Shown: positions 45,741 through 54,817, numbered from the stretch's first letter. The stretch is DNA of 58,699 nucleotides from an uncultured Bacteroidales bacterium (GCA_947166105.1 CAMVCZ010000018.1:1-58699), one strand, 5' to 3'. Made by a program: numbers and translations. Notes: a model not told the origin generated them from the letters alone.

Positions 45741-46982
45741 ATGCTCATCGTCAATATCAAGGAACTCGTCGGCATCGAGGAACAAGGCCGACTGCTGAAA
45801 CGCGGCCCCGAAATGGCCGAAACGGGAAGGATCAAGGACGCCTTCCTATTGATTAAAGGAAAGAAAATCGCCGACTACGGCCCGATGGACTCGGAGGCTT
45901 GTAGGAAATATCTCGCTGAAAACCATCGCGTTTATGACGTGAAAGGCAGCGTGGTGATGCCTACCTTCTGCGACTCGCACACGCATCTGGTCTATGCCAA
46001 CTCGCGCGAGCTGGAGTTTGTCGATAAGATTCGCGGCCTCAGTTATGAGGAAATCGCGAAGAGGGGAGGAGGCATCCTCAACTCGGCCAAGGCAACGGCG
46101 GCGGCCTCAGAGGACGAACTTTACGACATGGCGCAACAACGCTTGGACGAGGTGATGCGCATGGGCACGGGCGCCATCGAAATCAAGAGCGGCTACGGCC
46201 TCACCACCGAAAGCGAGCTGAAGCTGCTGCGCGTCATCCGCCGCCTGAAAGAGAACTCGCCACTGACCATCAAGTCGAATTTCCTCGGGGCGCACGGTAT
46301 CCCGATGGAATATCGCGGGCATCAAGAAGATTACGTCGATTTGGTCATCAACGAAATGATTCCGCTCGTGGCGGCTGAGGATTTGGCCGACTTCATCGAC
46401 GTTTTCTGCGACCAAGGCTTCTTTACCTGCGAGGACACCGAGCGCATCCTCATGGCGGGCATCAAATATGGCATGAAGCCGAAAATCCATGCCAACGAAA
46501 TGGCCATATCGGGCGGCGTGCAGGTGGGCGTAAAATATGGCGCCATCTCCGTCGATCACCTTGAACAAATGGGTGACGAAGAGATTGAATGTCTGAAAGA
46601 TACGGAAACCATGCCGACGGTTTTGCCGGGTTGCGCCTTCTTCTTGAACCTGCCGCTTTCGCCAGCAAGGAAAATGATTGACTCGGGTTTGCCGGTAGCG
46701 ATGGCCTCCGATTTCAATCCGGGCACTTCGCCTTCGGGCAACATGCAACTCATCATGTCGATGGCCTGCATCCGCTACAAGCTAACGCCCGAAGAGGCCC
46801 TGAACGCCACCACAATGAACACTGCCTACGCAATGGGCGTGAGCGACGAGGTGGGCAGTATCACCAAAGGCAAGTTGGCCAACCTCATCATCACCCAACC
46901 GATGACGCAGTTGGAGTTCATGCCTTACTATTATGGCGCGAACAAGGTGGCCAAGATGATATTGAACGGAAAATTTGTTTGA
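45741..46982 (+). CDS. hutI: Imidazolonepropionase
   Basis: The 413-residue amidohydrolase converts imidazolone-5-propionate to formiminoglutamate, the third step of histidine degradation. Metal and substrate motifs are in place: FCDSHTHLVYANSRELEF near 80, EIKSGYGL near 150, ANEMAISGGVQVGVKYGAISVDHLEQM near 250-275, and MASDFNPGT near 320. It is full length. The -7 box 18 bases upstream fixes the start. The next pathway enzyme, formiminotransferase ftcD, lies 4.6 kb downstream on the same strand, separated by four unrelated genes; hutH and hutU are not in the window. Confidence 0.95.
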   Translation: MLIVNIKELVGIEEQGRLLKRGPEMAETGRIKDAFLLIKGKKIADYGPMDSEACRKYLAENHRVYDVKGSVVMPTFCDSHTHLVYANSRELEFVDKIRGLSYEEIAKRGGGILNSAKATAAASEDELYDMAQQRLDEVMRMGTGAIEIKSGYGLTTESELKLLRVIRRLKENSPLTIKSNFLGAHGIPMEYRGHQEDYVDLVINEMIPLVAAEDLADFIDVFCDQGFFTCEDTERILMAGIKYGMKPKIHANEMAISGGVQVGVKYGAISVDHLEQMGDEEIECLKDTETMPTVLPGCAFFLNLPLSPARKMIDSGLPVAMASDFNPGTSPSGNMQLIMSMACIRYKLTPEEALNATTMNTAYAMGVSDEVGSITKGKLANLIITQPMTQLEFMPYYYGANKVAKMILNGKFV

Positions 46983-47005
46983 AAATAACTTTAAAAAATA
47001 ACATT

Positions 47006-48535
47006 ATGAAAGCCAAACAATTACTGTTGCTATTTGTCATTGCGATGGCATTGTGTTCTTGCAAAAAAGACCATTATGACACCAGTCATGTTCATGGTGC
47101 GCAGTTGGAAGGCGAATTCCTGCTGCCCATCATCAACGCTTCCTACACGATTGAAGACTTGCTGAAGAGATTCCAAATCGACAGCGTCATTGTCTTTGAA
47201 GAAGGCGGCGGAATGTATTTTGAATATGATTACACGCAGGCCGATGTGTTAAAAGGAAGTGATTTCATGAAATTCAAGAATTTTGTCTTCGAGGAGAAAT
47301 ACTCCATCGAAAATCCTTATCCTTTCGTGATTCCGCAACCGATTGATACAACGGTCAGGCTTGATTATTCCGTGAATTTGGAGTCGGAATATGTCACGGT
47401 GCAGAGCGGCAAGATCCGTTCAGGTGTGCTGAGTTTCAGCGTCGGGACCAATGTGGCGAATATTCGTTCAATGATAATCCGCTCGGATGATCTTAAGCAG
47501 GCTGATGGCTCGCCGTTGGAAATTATTACAGGTCCGGTTTCCGATTCTGTCGTGATTGATTTGGCGGGACTGTATTTTGAGGCCGAGGAAACGCATGTGT
47601 TGAACTTCAGCCACGAGTTGCGGGTTTCCATCGAGAATACAACGGTTTCGGAATTCATTTTCGATGTCCATCTCGCATCGACCGAAATCTGTGTTCAAGA
47701 AATGAGCGGATGGGCGAATATTGTTAGGGTCAGAAACAGGTTGGATACCGTGTTTGCTGTGTTCGAGGACAATGTTTTTGGCTCGTTGGAAGTGAAAGGT
47801 GCCGAGGTGTCGATGTCGGGAAGGAATGGTTTTGGAATGGACGCGGGCCTGCAAGTCGATACGGCGATGTTCGTGTACGATTTCTGGGAAACTTACGACA
47901 TTTTCGAGCCTCTTCCGGTTGAAGCTGTCCTTCCTGTTTCGCCGGCTGCGTATGCCGAGGTGCTTCATCGCAAGTTGAACGCCAAGGTCAATCTGAATTC
48001 CATAGGTTTGTGTTTCGCTTCGGATGTCATTTTCAATCCTCAAGGGCTTCAGGATTTGATCCAATTGTCTGATTCGAGCACGATTGACATGATTGTGAAT
48101 GTCGATGTGCCTTTGAAGTTCTGTGTCGATGATGTCTGGTACATGGATACGCTTGATTTCGAGCTTTCCGAAGTCGAAATTCCAGAGATAATCAAGGAGG
48201 TTACTTTGGAAATGACGTTCCATTCTACCTTGCCTTTGAATTTGAACGGGAAGTTCTATTTGTATGATTCCGAGCATGATGTGGTTACTGATACCCTTAT
48301 CGGTGGCAGCAATTTGATTTCGGCTTCTTTTGACGGAAAGCCCACCACGACCAATGTGAGCTTCACCATCACCGAAGACCGTGTTGAGAACCTGTTCCAC
48401 TCCGACCGCATCTTTATGATGTATGAAGTGGACACCGACGCACGCGATGTGGCATTGAACGCCAACCAAAAATTGGAGGCGATAGTGAAAGCCAAAGTGA
48501 AATATGATGGAGTGATTGAAACCAATAATGAATAA
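47006..48535 (+). CDS. Large lipoprotein of unknown function (paired with DUF5723 barrel)
   Basis: The 509-residue protein has a lipoprotein signal with two possible lipobox cysteines (ALCSC; Cys17 or Cys19) and an all-beta mature part of repeated strands, without Cys and with few basic residues. The early FLLPIINASYTIEDLLKRFQ and later LPVSPAAYAEVLHRKL segments are typical of uncharacterised Bacteroidota lipoproteins. Translation from 46979 is open, but the signal peptide supports 47006. The DUF5723 gene follows after 2 bases, so the two are co-transcribed and may work together at the outer membrane. Confidence 0.6.
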   Translation: MKAKQLLLLFVIAMALCSCKKDHYDTSHVHGAQLEGEFLLPIINASYTIEDLLKRFQIDSVIVFEEGGGMYFEYDYTQADVLKGSDFMKFKNFVFEEKYSIENPYPFVIPQPIDTTVRLDYSVNLESEYVTVQSGKIRSGVLSFSVGTNVANIRSMIIRSDDLKQADGSPLEIITGPVSDSVVIDLAGLYFEAEETHVLNFSHELRVSIENTTVSEFIFDVHLASTEICVQEMSGWANIVRVRNRLDTVFAVFEDNVFGSLEVKGAEVSMSGRNGFGMDAGLQVDTAMFVYDFWETYDIFEPLPVEAVLPVSPAAYAEVLHRKLNAKVNLNSIGLCFASDVIFNPQGLQDLIQLSDSSTIDMIVNVDVPLKFCVDDVWYMDTLDFELSEVEIPEIIKEVTLEMTFHSTLPLNLNGKFYLYDSEHDVVTDTLIGGSNLISASFDGKPTTTNVSFTITEDRVENLFHSDRIFMMYEVDTDARDVALNANQKLEAIVKAKVKYDGVIETNNE

Positions 48536-48537
48536 TT

Positions 48538-49938
48538 ATGAAAAGGATATTTAAGGTTTTTGCCGCTATGGTTGCGGCTTTGGCGTGGAACGTCGCTCAG
48601 GCACAAGTAGGGACTCCTGTCGACTTCATGCGGATGAATCCATACCAGTTGAAGGCCAATCCGGCCACTGAATTGCCCTACGAGAGCGTGATGTCGATAC
48701 TCATTGGCAACACCAGCCTGAACGTCCAGAACACGACTTTGCGCTATAACAATTTGTTTGATTTCGACGCCCAAGGTCGCCCCGAAGTCCTCAACCTTCG
48801 CAAGTTGGCCAACAGCCTGAAAGAGAATAACTTCGTCGGCGTTGACTTTGACCTCAATTTCTTCATTTTGGGTCGCCGCACGAAGCATGGCTTTTTCACT
48901 TACGAGCACAATATCCGCACCCAGTCAGACGTGGGCTTCAGAGCCGACTTGTTCAAGCTGTTGGCTTACGGCAACTCGGCTTTCTTGGGTTCTGATAATC
49001 CCGTCAATGTGGGCCTGAAAGCCAATGCCACTATGTTTCAGGAGTTTGCGGTGGGCTATCAGATGAAAGTGAATGATCGGCTATCTCTCGGCGGTCGTGC
49101 CAAACTGTTGTTCGGCGTGGTCAATGTCAACACGAAGCAATTTGATGTGCGGTTGTTTACCGACCCCGACAGCTACGCGCTTCGCCTTGTGGATGATGTG
49201 TTGGTGCGCACTTCCATGCCCAGCACCATAACGCTCCAAGATGGCGTGTTGGGTGGCGCCGGCGGTTTCGGAATTGGTGATTTGTTCCACAATCCCGGTT
49301 TCGGTGTCGATTTTGCCGCTGAATACCGTTTCGACGACAGGTTTAGTGCCGTGGCCGCCGTCCGCGATTTGGGTTTCATCAGTTGGGGCTTCAACAACAT
49401 TCAGATGACAAACAATATCCAGGATATGGGTGAGTTTTATGACAATGGTACTTTCTTGTTCAATGGATTGAATGTCAACCAATTGGAAATGCTTGCCGAT
49501 GAAACCAACAGTGCTTTGTTCCTTGACACTTTGCAGCAGTACTTCCATCTCGGCTTCGACAGGGGAGAGAGATACTTCACCGCCTTGAATACCAATCTTT
49601 TGCTTCGCGGAAACTACGACCTTGATGCCCACAATCGCTTCAGTGCGCAAGTGCAAGGCCGTTTCAATGGCAGCGGTTTCCGCCCGGCTTTGACTTTGGC
49701 CTACAACGGCTATTTCTTTGAGAAACTGGATGTTTGCGCCACCTATACAATTATGCCCAACAGTTACGACAACATTGGTTTGGGCATTTCAGGCAGGCTG
49801 TTTAAGACTTGCAACATCTACTTGACAACCAACAATGTAATCGGCTTTTTCTCCCCGATGAACCTAAGCGGAATGCATGTGCAGTTTGGCATCGTGTTCA
49901 CTTTACGGCCCGAGGACAAGAACACCGAATACGAATGA
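48538..49938 (+). CDS. DUF5723 outer-membrane beta-barrel protein
   Basis: The 466-residue protein has a signal peptide ending AQAQVG (about residue 22). The rest is beta-strand rich and matches the DUF5723 family by plan: FMRMNPYQLKANPATELPYE (the 'NP' segment), VGYQMKVNDRLSLGGRAKLLFG, PGFGVDFAAEYRFDDRFSAV, FRPALTLAYNGYF, and a last strand MHVQFGIVFTL. The function is unknown; it is predicted to be an integral outer membrane protein. It starts 2 bases after the lipoprotein gene. Confidence 0.75.
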   Translation: MKRIFKVFAAMVAALAWNVAQAQVGTPVDFMRMNPYQLKANPATELPYESVMSILIGNTSLNVQNTTLRYNNLFDFDAQGRPEVLNLRKLANSLKENNFVGVDFDLNFFILGRRTKHGFFTYEHNIRTQSDVGFRADLFKLLAYGNSAFLGSDNPVNVGLKANATMFQEFAVGYQMKVNDRLSLGGRAKLLFGVVNVNTKQFDVRLFTDPDSYALRLVDDVLVRTSMPSTITLQDGVLGGAGGFGIGDLFHNPGFGVDFAAEYRFDDRFSAVAAVRDLGFISWGFNNIQMTNNIQDMGEFYDNGTFLFNGLNVNQLEMLADETNSALFLDTLQQYFHLGFDRGERYFTALNTNLLLRGNYDLDAHNRFSAQVQGRFNGSGFRPALTLAYNGYFFEKLDVCATYTIMPNSYDNIGLGISGRLFKTCNIYLTTNNVIGFFSPMNLSGMHVQFGIVFTLRPEDKNTEYE

Positions 49939-49982
49939 TTTTCAAGCGAAAGGCGGCAAATTGGCATGACTTCTAGTTGCCT

Positions 49983-50591
49983 ATGAACTCGGCAAAGATT
50001 TTCGGCATCAGTCGCCACCGCCTGACTACGGACGGCGAGGGCGTCACCACTTTGGTGGCGTTCAGCGGCTGCCCCTTGCGATGTAAGTATTGCCTCAACA
50101 AGGCCTCGTGGGAACCCGATAAGGGTCGGCTTTATACGCCCGAAACGCTTTTCGAGGAGGTGAAAATCGACCAACTCTATTTTTTGGCAACCAAAGGCGG
50201 CATCACTTTCGGCGGGGGAGAACCATTGTTGCAGGTAGAATTCATCAAGGCGTTTCGTGAACTTTGTGGCTCGCAATGGCAACTTTTGGCCGAAACCAGC
50301 CTCAATGTGCCGTTTGAAAATGTTGAAACGCTTGATACTGTTTTGGATGGTTATATCGTCGACATCAAGGACATGAATCCTGAGATTTACAAAGCCTATA
50401 CTGGAAAAGACAATGCTTTGGTGTTAAGCAATTTGCAATGGCTTTTGCAGCATGGCGACCCAAACCGTATCATGGTGCGCGTGCCGCATATTCCCGATTT
50501 CAACATGGATGATGATGTGGAACGAAGCAAAGAACGTCTTGAAAAGATGGGCGTGACGAGCATTGACGAGTTCCAATATATAATAAGGTGA
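49983..50591 (+). CDS. Radical SAM glycyl-radical-enzyme activase-like protein
   Basis: The 202-residue protein has the radical SAM cluster motif in FSGCPLRCKYC (Cys30, Cys34, Cys37), the ITFGGGEPLLQ motif near 80 that binds S-adenosylmethionine, and DGYIVDIKDMNPEIYKAYTG. The length and the lack of extra ferredoxin domains match short pyruvate-formate-lyase activase relatives. No glycyl radical enzyme is encoded nearby, so the target is unknown. A TTG two codons earlier is an alternative start. It follows the DUF5723 gene by about 44 bases. Confidence 0.82.
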   Translation: MNSAKIFGISRHRLTTDGEGVTTLVAFSGCPLRCKYCLNKASWEPDKGRLYTPETLFEEVKIDQLYFLATKGGITFGGGEPLLQVEFIKAFRELCGSQWQLLAETSLNVPFENVETLDTVLDGYIVDIKDMNPEIYKAYTGKDNALVLSNLQWLLQHGDPNRIMVRVPHIPDFNMDDDVERSKERLEKMGVTSIDEFQYIIR

Positions 50592-50734
50592 GAATAGTTA
50601 GAAGTTTGAAATTAGAAGTTAGTAGTTGATAATCAGTCCCGTAGGGACGGCAGCGCAATAGCCGATGCGAGTAATTAGTGGTTAGTTAAAAAAATAATGT
50701 TATATTTGCCGCATTATTCAAAAAATCGAATCCC
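50592..50734 (+). other. Spacer with dispersed CCCGTAGGGAC element
   Basis: It contains tandem AT-rich words (GAAGTTTGAAATTAGAAGTTAG), then AGTCCCGTAGGGACGGCAGC and CAATAGCCGATGC (about 50635-50669), and the -7 box TATATTTG at 50701-50708. The CCCGTAGGGAC element resembles the one at 51541-51592 and repeats commonly seen in other Bacteroidota genomes. Confidence 0.55.
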
Positions 50735-51493
50735 ATGTCCAAAGGCAAACAAACCTGCAAAATCCTGAAGGAAATCCGCAAGCAGATTGCGGCGGAGAAT
50801 GATATTAAGTTGGTCGTTGAGGAATGTACCTACCAAGGCGACTGCTTAGGTACCTGCCCGAAATGCGAGGCAGAGGTGCGCTATCTGGAACGCGAACTGG
50901 AGAAACGGCAACGGATGGGCAAAGCCGCAGTCTTTGCTGGAATGACACTTGGCACGGCCATCACTGCTGCCTCGTGTGGTTCACCAGTTCCGCCAACTCC
51001 TGGATTGATTGCATTGCCAACAGATTCTATCACTGCCATTGATACCGTTAGGAACGATAGTGTTGACAAGCCTTTCCTATTTGAAGGCGATGTGGTGGCA
51101 ACAGTGCCGGATAGTTTGGAAGAAGAGGGTGAGACATTAGAAGGGATAATTGAAGACCCGGTAGCGGTAGATGAAGGTGAACCTTATATGATTGTCGAGC
51201 AAATGCCTGAATTTCCAGGTGGAGAAGAGGCCATGATGCAATATATTGCGGAACAGGTCAAGTATCCTGCAGAGGCTAAAAAGGCTGGTGCCTATGGAAG
51301 AGTGTTTATAGGGTTCATTGTCGAGCCAGATGGAAGTCTCTCCGATTATAAGGTGTTGAGAGGCATCGGATATGGTTGCGATGAAGAAGCCTTGCGTGTA
51401 GTAAAATCCATGCCGAAATGGCAGCCCGGAATGCATAGGGGCAAGGCTGTAAGAGTGCAATATTTGGTTCCAGTCAATTTTAAGTTGGATTGA
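50735..51493 (+). CDS. TonB-like energy transducer with N-terminal Cys motif
   Basis: The 252-residue protein has a cytoplasmic N-terminus with a four-Cys cluster (Cys31, Cys37, Cys41, Cys44 in ECTYQGDCLGTCPKCEAE), likely metal-binding. A basic stretch and one hydrophobic helix follow (about 63-80), then a Pro/Thr/acidic linker (about 82-160) and a C-terminal TonB domain (about 165-252: EFPGGEEAMMQYIAEQVKYP, GRVFIGFIVEPDGSLSDYKV, ALRVVKSMPKWQPG, VNFKLD). It should link the inner-membrane motor to outer-membrane receptors. Adjacent exbB/exbD genes are absent. The Cys cluster replaces the usual short cytoplasmic end of TonB and recurs in Bacteroidales. Confidence 0.82.
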   Translation: MSKGKQTCKILKEIRKQIAAENDIKLVVEECTYQGDCLGTCPKCEAEVRYLERELEKRQRMGKAAVFAGMTLGTAITAASCGSPVPPTPGLIALPTDSITAIDTVRNDSVDKPFLFEGDVVATVPDSLEEEGETLEGIIEDPVAVDEGEPYMIVEQMPEFPGGEEAMMQYIAEQVKYPAEAKKAGAYGRVFIGFIVEPDGSLSDYKVLRGIGYGCDEEALRVVKSMPKWQPGMHRGKAVRVQYLVPVNFKLD

Positions 51494-51518
51494 TTTCCTT
51501 TCGTGCCGAAAAAAGCCC

Positions 51519-51526
51519 TACCTTTG
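51519..51526 (+). promoter_or_regulatory. -7 box TACCTTTG of ftcD
   Basis: A TAnnTTTG match followed by CAGCGGC; it leaves a leader of about 85 bases that includes the repeat at 51541-51592. Confidence 0.45.
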
Positions 51527-51540
51527 CAGCGGCAAAAGCC

Positions 51541-51592
51541 AAGCCCCATAGGGGCGACAGCTTATAAGCAGGCGGTGTCAACCCCTGCGTAA
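51541..51592 (+). repeat. Dispersed GCCCCATAGGGGC element in ftcD leader
   Basis: GCCCCATAGGGGC (palindrome) followed by GACAGCTTATAAGC, then a second arm pair AGGCGGTG...CCCCTGCG. It forms two adjacent hairpins in the ftcD leader and is related in plan to the CCCGTAGGGAC element at 50635-50669. Confidence 0.6.
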
Positions 51593-51616
51593 CAAGAAAT
51601 CTAAATCTAACACAAT

Positions 51617-53317
51617 ATGAAACAACTCATCGAATGTGTGCCGAATATCAGCGAAGGCCGCGACAAGAATATCATTGACCAAGTGACCGCTGAAATCGAG
51701 AAAGTGGAAGGCGTCAAGCTGCTTGACGTCGATCCCGGTATGACCACCAACCGCACCGTCATCACCTTCGTGGGTGAGCCTGAGCCTGTGCTTGAAGCCG
51801 CCTACCGTGTGGTGAAGAAAGCCGCCGAGCTCATCGACATGAGCCAGCACCACGGTGCTCATCCGCGCCAAGGTGCAACGGATGTTTGCCCCCTCATCCC
51901 TGTGAGCAATATCACCATGGAAGAGGTGGTCGAGTATGCCCATAAGTTGGGCAAGCGCCTCGGCGACGAGCTGAACATCCCGATCTACTGCTACGAAGAG
52001 GCTGCCTACATCAAGGAGCGCCGCAACCTCGCTTACTGCCGCACGGGTGAGTACGAGAGCCTGTCCTCACGCCTCGGTACCGAGCAGTGGAAGCCCGACT
52101 TCGGCCCCAACGCATGGAACGAACACGTGGCCCACACGGGCGCCACCCAAGTGGGTGCCCGCGACTTCCTCGTGGCCATCAACTATAACCTCAACACTAC
52201 CTCGACGCGCCGCGCCAACGCCATCGCTTTCGACGTGCGCGAAAAGGGTCGCCCGATGCGCGAAGGCGGCAAGGTGACCGGCAAGCCGATGAAGGACGAA
52301 AACGGCAAACCGATTATGATTCCTGGAACGCTGAAGGCTACCAAGGCCATCGGCTGGTTCATTGAGGACTACGGCATCGCCCAGGTGTCGATGAATATTA
52401 CCAACATCAGCGTGTCGCCCGTCCACGTCTGCTTTGAGGAAGTCTGTGCCAAGGCCGCTGCCCGTGGCGTGCGTGTCACCGGTTGCGAAATCGTCGGCCT
52501 TGTGCCCAAGAAGGTGCTGATGGACGCTGGCAGGTTCTATCTCGCCAAGCAACAGCGTAGCCTCGGCGTGAGCGAAGAGGAAATCATGAAGATCGCCATC
52601 AAATCAATGGGCCTCGACGACCTGAAGCCCTTCAACCCGAAGGAAAAGGTCATCGAATACCTCATCGAGGACCACAGCCAGAAGAAACTCGTCGACATGA
52701 CCTGCACGGGCTTTGCCAACGAGACCGCCAGCGAAAGCCCTGCTCCGGGTGGTGGTTCCATTTCGGCCTACATGGGTGCCCTTGGTGCATCTTTGGCCAC
52801 TATGGTAGCCAACCTGTCGTCGCACAAGCCGGGCTGGGACGAACGTTGGGAGGAGTTCTCCAACTGGGCCGTCAAGGGTCAGGCCATCAAGGACGAGCTG
52901 CTTGAACTCGTTGACGAGGACACCAACGCCTTCAATAAGATTATGGATGCTTTCGGTTTGCCGAAAAAGACCGACGAGGAGAAGGCTGCCCGTAGTGCCG
53001 CCATCCAAGAGGCCACGAAATATGCCACAGAGGTGCCTTTCCACACGATGAAGGCTGCTTTCAAGGCTTTCGAGGTTGTCCGCGCTATGGCTGAGACCGG
53101 CAATCCGAACTCCGTCACCGACGCTGGCGTGGGTGCATTGTGTGCCTGTTCCGCCGTCATGGGTGCCCATTTGAACGTCAAAATCAACGCTTCTTCGCTG
53201 AAAGACGAGGCTTTCAAGGCCGAAATCTTGAAGGAAGCCGCCGAAATTGAGGCTGAGGCTTTGAAGCAAGAGGCTGAAATTCTGCAAATTGTGAACAAGG
53301 TCATCCAAGGGGAATAA
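51617..53317 (+). CDS. ftcD: Bifunctional formimidoyltransferase / formiminotetrahydrofolate cyclodeaminase
   Basis: The 566-residue fusion has an N-terminal formiminotransferase (about 1-330: KQLIECVPNISEGRD at the start, ARQ-like HHGAHPRQGATDVCPLIP near 80, GARDFLVAINYNLNT near 180). The C-terminal cyclodeaminase (about 350-560) begins in the LVDMTCTGFANETASESPAP region and continues GGGSISAYMGALGASLATMV. It moves the formimino group from formiminoglutamate to tetrahydrofolate and then releases ammonia to give methenyl-THF, completing the pathway begun by hutI here. It is full length. Confidence 0.95.
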   Translation: MKQLIECVPNISEGRDKNIIDQVTAEIEKVEGVKLLDVDPGMTTNRTVITFVGEPEPVLEAAYRVVKKAAELIDMSQHHGAHPRQGATDVCPLIPVSNITMEEVVEYAHKLGKRLGDELNIPIYCYEEAAYIKERRNLAYCRTGEYESLSSRLGTEQWKPDFGPNAWNEHVAHTGATQVGARDFLVAINYNLNTTSTRRANAIAFDVREKGRPMREGGKVTGKPMKDENGKPIMIPGTLKATKAIGWFIEDYGIAQVSMNITNISVSPVHVCFEEVCAKAAARGVRVTGCEIVGLVPKKVLMDAGRFYLAKQQRSLGVSEEEIMKIAIKSMGLDDLKPFNPKEKVIEYLIEDHSQKKLVDMTCTGFANETASESPAPGGGSISAYMGALGASLATMVANLSSHKPGWDERWEEFSNWAVKGQAIKDELLELVDEDTNAFNKIMDAFGLPKKTDEEKAARSAAIQEATKYATEVPFHTMKAAFKAFEVVRAMAETGNPNSVTDAGVGALCACSAVMGAHLNVKINASSLKDEAFKAEILKEAAEIEAEALKQEAEILQIVNKVIQGE

Positions 53318-53333
53318 AATTTTGAAAAATCGG

Positions 53334-53363
53334 TTGCGGGTATCTGAAAAAGTTGTACTTTTG
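53334..53363 (+). promoter_or_regulatory. Promoter of rpmG-DUF4295-ftsY
   Basis: TTG at 53334-53336, a 19-base gap and TACTTTTG (53356-53363) match the strong Bacteroidota promoter form. The L33 start is 43 bases further. Confidence 0.75.
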
Positions 53364-53405
53364 CAACCCAAATCGATGAAGTTAAATTTTGAAAGGATAT
53401 AAGCA

Positions 53406-53594
53406 ATGTCAAAGAAACAGAAAGACGCGCGCGTGAAGGTCATTCTCGAATGTACCGAACACAAGGCCAGCGGAATGCCCGGTACTTCAAGGTACTACAC
53501 CATGAAGAACAAGAAGAACACTCCCGACCGTTTGGAGTTGATGAAGTATAACCCGATTCTCAAGAAAATGACCCTCCACAAGGAGATTAAATAA
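53406..53594 (+). CDS. rpmG: Ribosomal protein L33
   Basis: The 62-residue basic protein of the large subunit has the typical [31 protein letters not shown] and [17 protein letters not shown] pattern. It lacks the CxxC zinc pairs, having a single Cys, as expected for the Bacteroidota form. It is followed by DUF4295 (9 bases later) and ftsY. In many Bacteroidota rpmB (L28) is directly upstream; here it is absent and a promoter stands in its place. Confidence 0.95.
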   Translation: MSKKQKDARVKVILECTEHKASGMPGTSRYYTMKNKKNTPDRLELMKYNPILKKMTLHKEIK

Positions 53595-53603
53595 TTTAGA
53601 GTT

Positions 53604-53756
53604 ATGGCAAAGAAAGCTGTTGCTACCCTTCGTAGCTTAGACAAGACCTATAGCAAGATCATCAGAATGAAGCGTTCTGAGAAGACTGGTGCCTATTATT
53701 TCGACGAGATTGTTGTTCCCGCCGACAAGGTTCAAGAATATCTTGCTAAGAGATAA
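53604..53756 (+). CDS. DUF4295 small basic protein
   Basis: The 50-residue protein (MAKKAVATLRSLDKTYSKII, then RMKRSEKTGAYYFDEIVVPA, then DKVQEYLAKR) matches DUF4295, conserved in Bacteroidota between L33 and ftsY. Its size, charge and neighbours suggest a ribosome-associated protein; this is inference. It starts 9 bases after rpmG. Confidence 0.9.
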   Translation: MAKKAVATLRSLDKTYSKIIRMKRSEKTGAYYFDEIVVPADKVQEYLAKR

Positions 53757-53836
53757 GTAAAGTTATCAATTGAAAATCAGGCTTTTCCATAACCAATATG
53801 GGAGAGCCTTTTTGTGTTTGTAATAAATCGAAAATC

Positions 53837-54793
53837 ATGGGCCTATTCTCATTCCTCACACGAAAAAAAGAACAAAAGGAAGACCTCGACAAAGGGCTTG
53901 AAAAGACCAAGACCAATGTCTTCACCCGCATCTCCAAAGCCATCATGGGCAAGTCGACCGTCGACGACGAGGTTTTGGACAATCTGGAAGAAATCCTCAT
54001 CACTTCCGATGTGGGCGTTGAAACCACATTGAAAATCATCGACCGCATCCAAGCCCGCGTTGCCCGCGACAAGTATGTGGGTACCAATGAGTTGAACAGA
54101 ATCCTGAAAGAGGAAATCGTGGCCTTGCTTCAGGAGAACGAGTCGGGCGACGGCACCACTTTCGAGATTCCCGCCGACAAGAAACCGTATGTGATTATGG
54201 TCGTTGGCGTGAACGGCGTGGGCAAGACCACCACCATCGGCAAGTTGGCCCACAACTTTAAGAAGGCGGGCAAGAAGGTTGTGCTTGGTGCTTCCGACAC
54301 TTTCCGTGCGGCTGCCGTTTCGCAGTTGCAGATTTGGGCTGAGAGGGTAGGTGTGCCCATTGTTCAGCAAGGTCAGGGCGCAGACCCCGCTTCCGTGGCA
54401 TTCGATACGGTGAAGTCCGCCGTGGCCCAAGACGCCGACGTGGTCATCATCGACACGGCAGGCCGCCTGCACAACAAAGTCAACCTCATGCGCGAGTTGA
54501 CCAAAATCAAGACCGTTATGCAAAAGGTCATCCCTGACGCACCGCATGAAATCCTGCTCGTTTTGGATGCCTCAACAGGCCAAAACGCTATCGAGCAGGC
54601 CAAGCAATTCACCGCTGCCACCGAGGTCAACGCCTTGGCTTTGACCAAGTTGGACGGCACCGCCAAAGGTGGCGTGGTCATAGGCATTTCCGACCAGTTC
54701 AAGATTCCAGTCAAGTACATCGGTGTCGGCGAAGGCATTGACCATTTGCAGATTTTCGACAGGAAGGCGTTTGTGGATTCGCTGTTTGAATGA
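53837..54793 (+). CDS. ftsY: Signal recognition particle receptor FtsY
   Basis: The 318-residue GTPase docks SRP-bound ribosomes at the membrane. It has a short basic N-terminus (MGLFSFLTRKKEQ), the four-helix N domain (to about 110) and a G domain with GVNGVGKTTTIGKLA (Lys130), SDTFRAAAVSQL, VIIDTAGR, TKLDGTAKGG and the final GVGEGIDHLQIFD. The long acidic A domain is absent, as usual in Bacteroidota. A start 13 codons earlier is possible but less likely. A terminator follows at 54818-54851. Confidence 0.95.
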   Translation: MGLFSFLTRKKEQKEDLDKGLEKTKTNVFTRISKAIMGKSTVDDEVLDNLEEILITSDVGVETTLKIIDRIQARVARDKYVGTNELNRILKEEIVALLQENESGDGTTFEIPADKKPYVIMVVGVNGVGKTTTIGKLAHNFKKAGKKVVLGASDTFRAAAVSQLQIWAERVGVPIVQQGQGADPASVAFDTVKSAVAQDADVVIIDTAGRLHNKVNLMRELTKIKTVMQKVIPDAPHEILLVLDASTGQNAIEQAKQFTAATEVNALALTKLDGTAKGGVVIGISDQFKIPVKYIGVGEGIDHLQIFDRKAFVDSLFE

Positions 54794-54817
54794 TGAGCCT
54801 TTATTGCTCACAGAATG

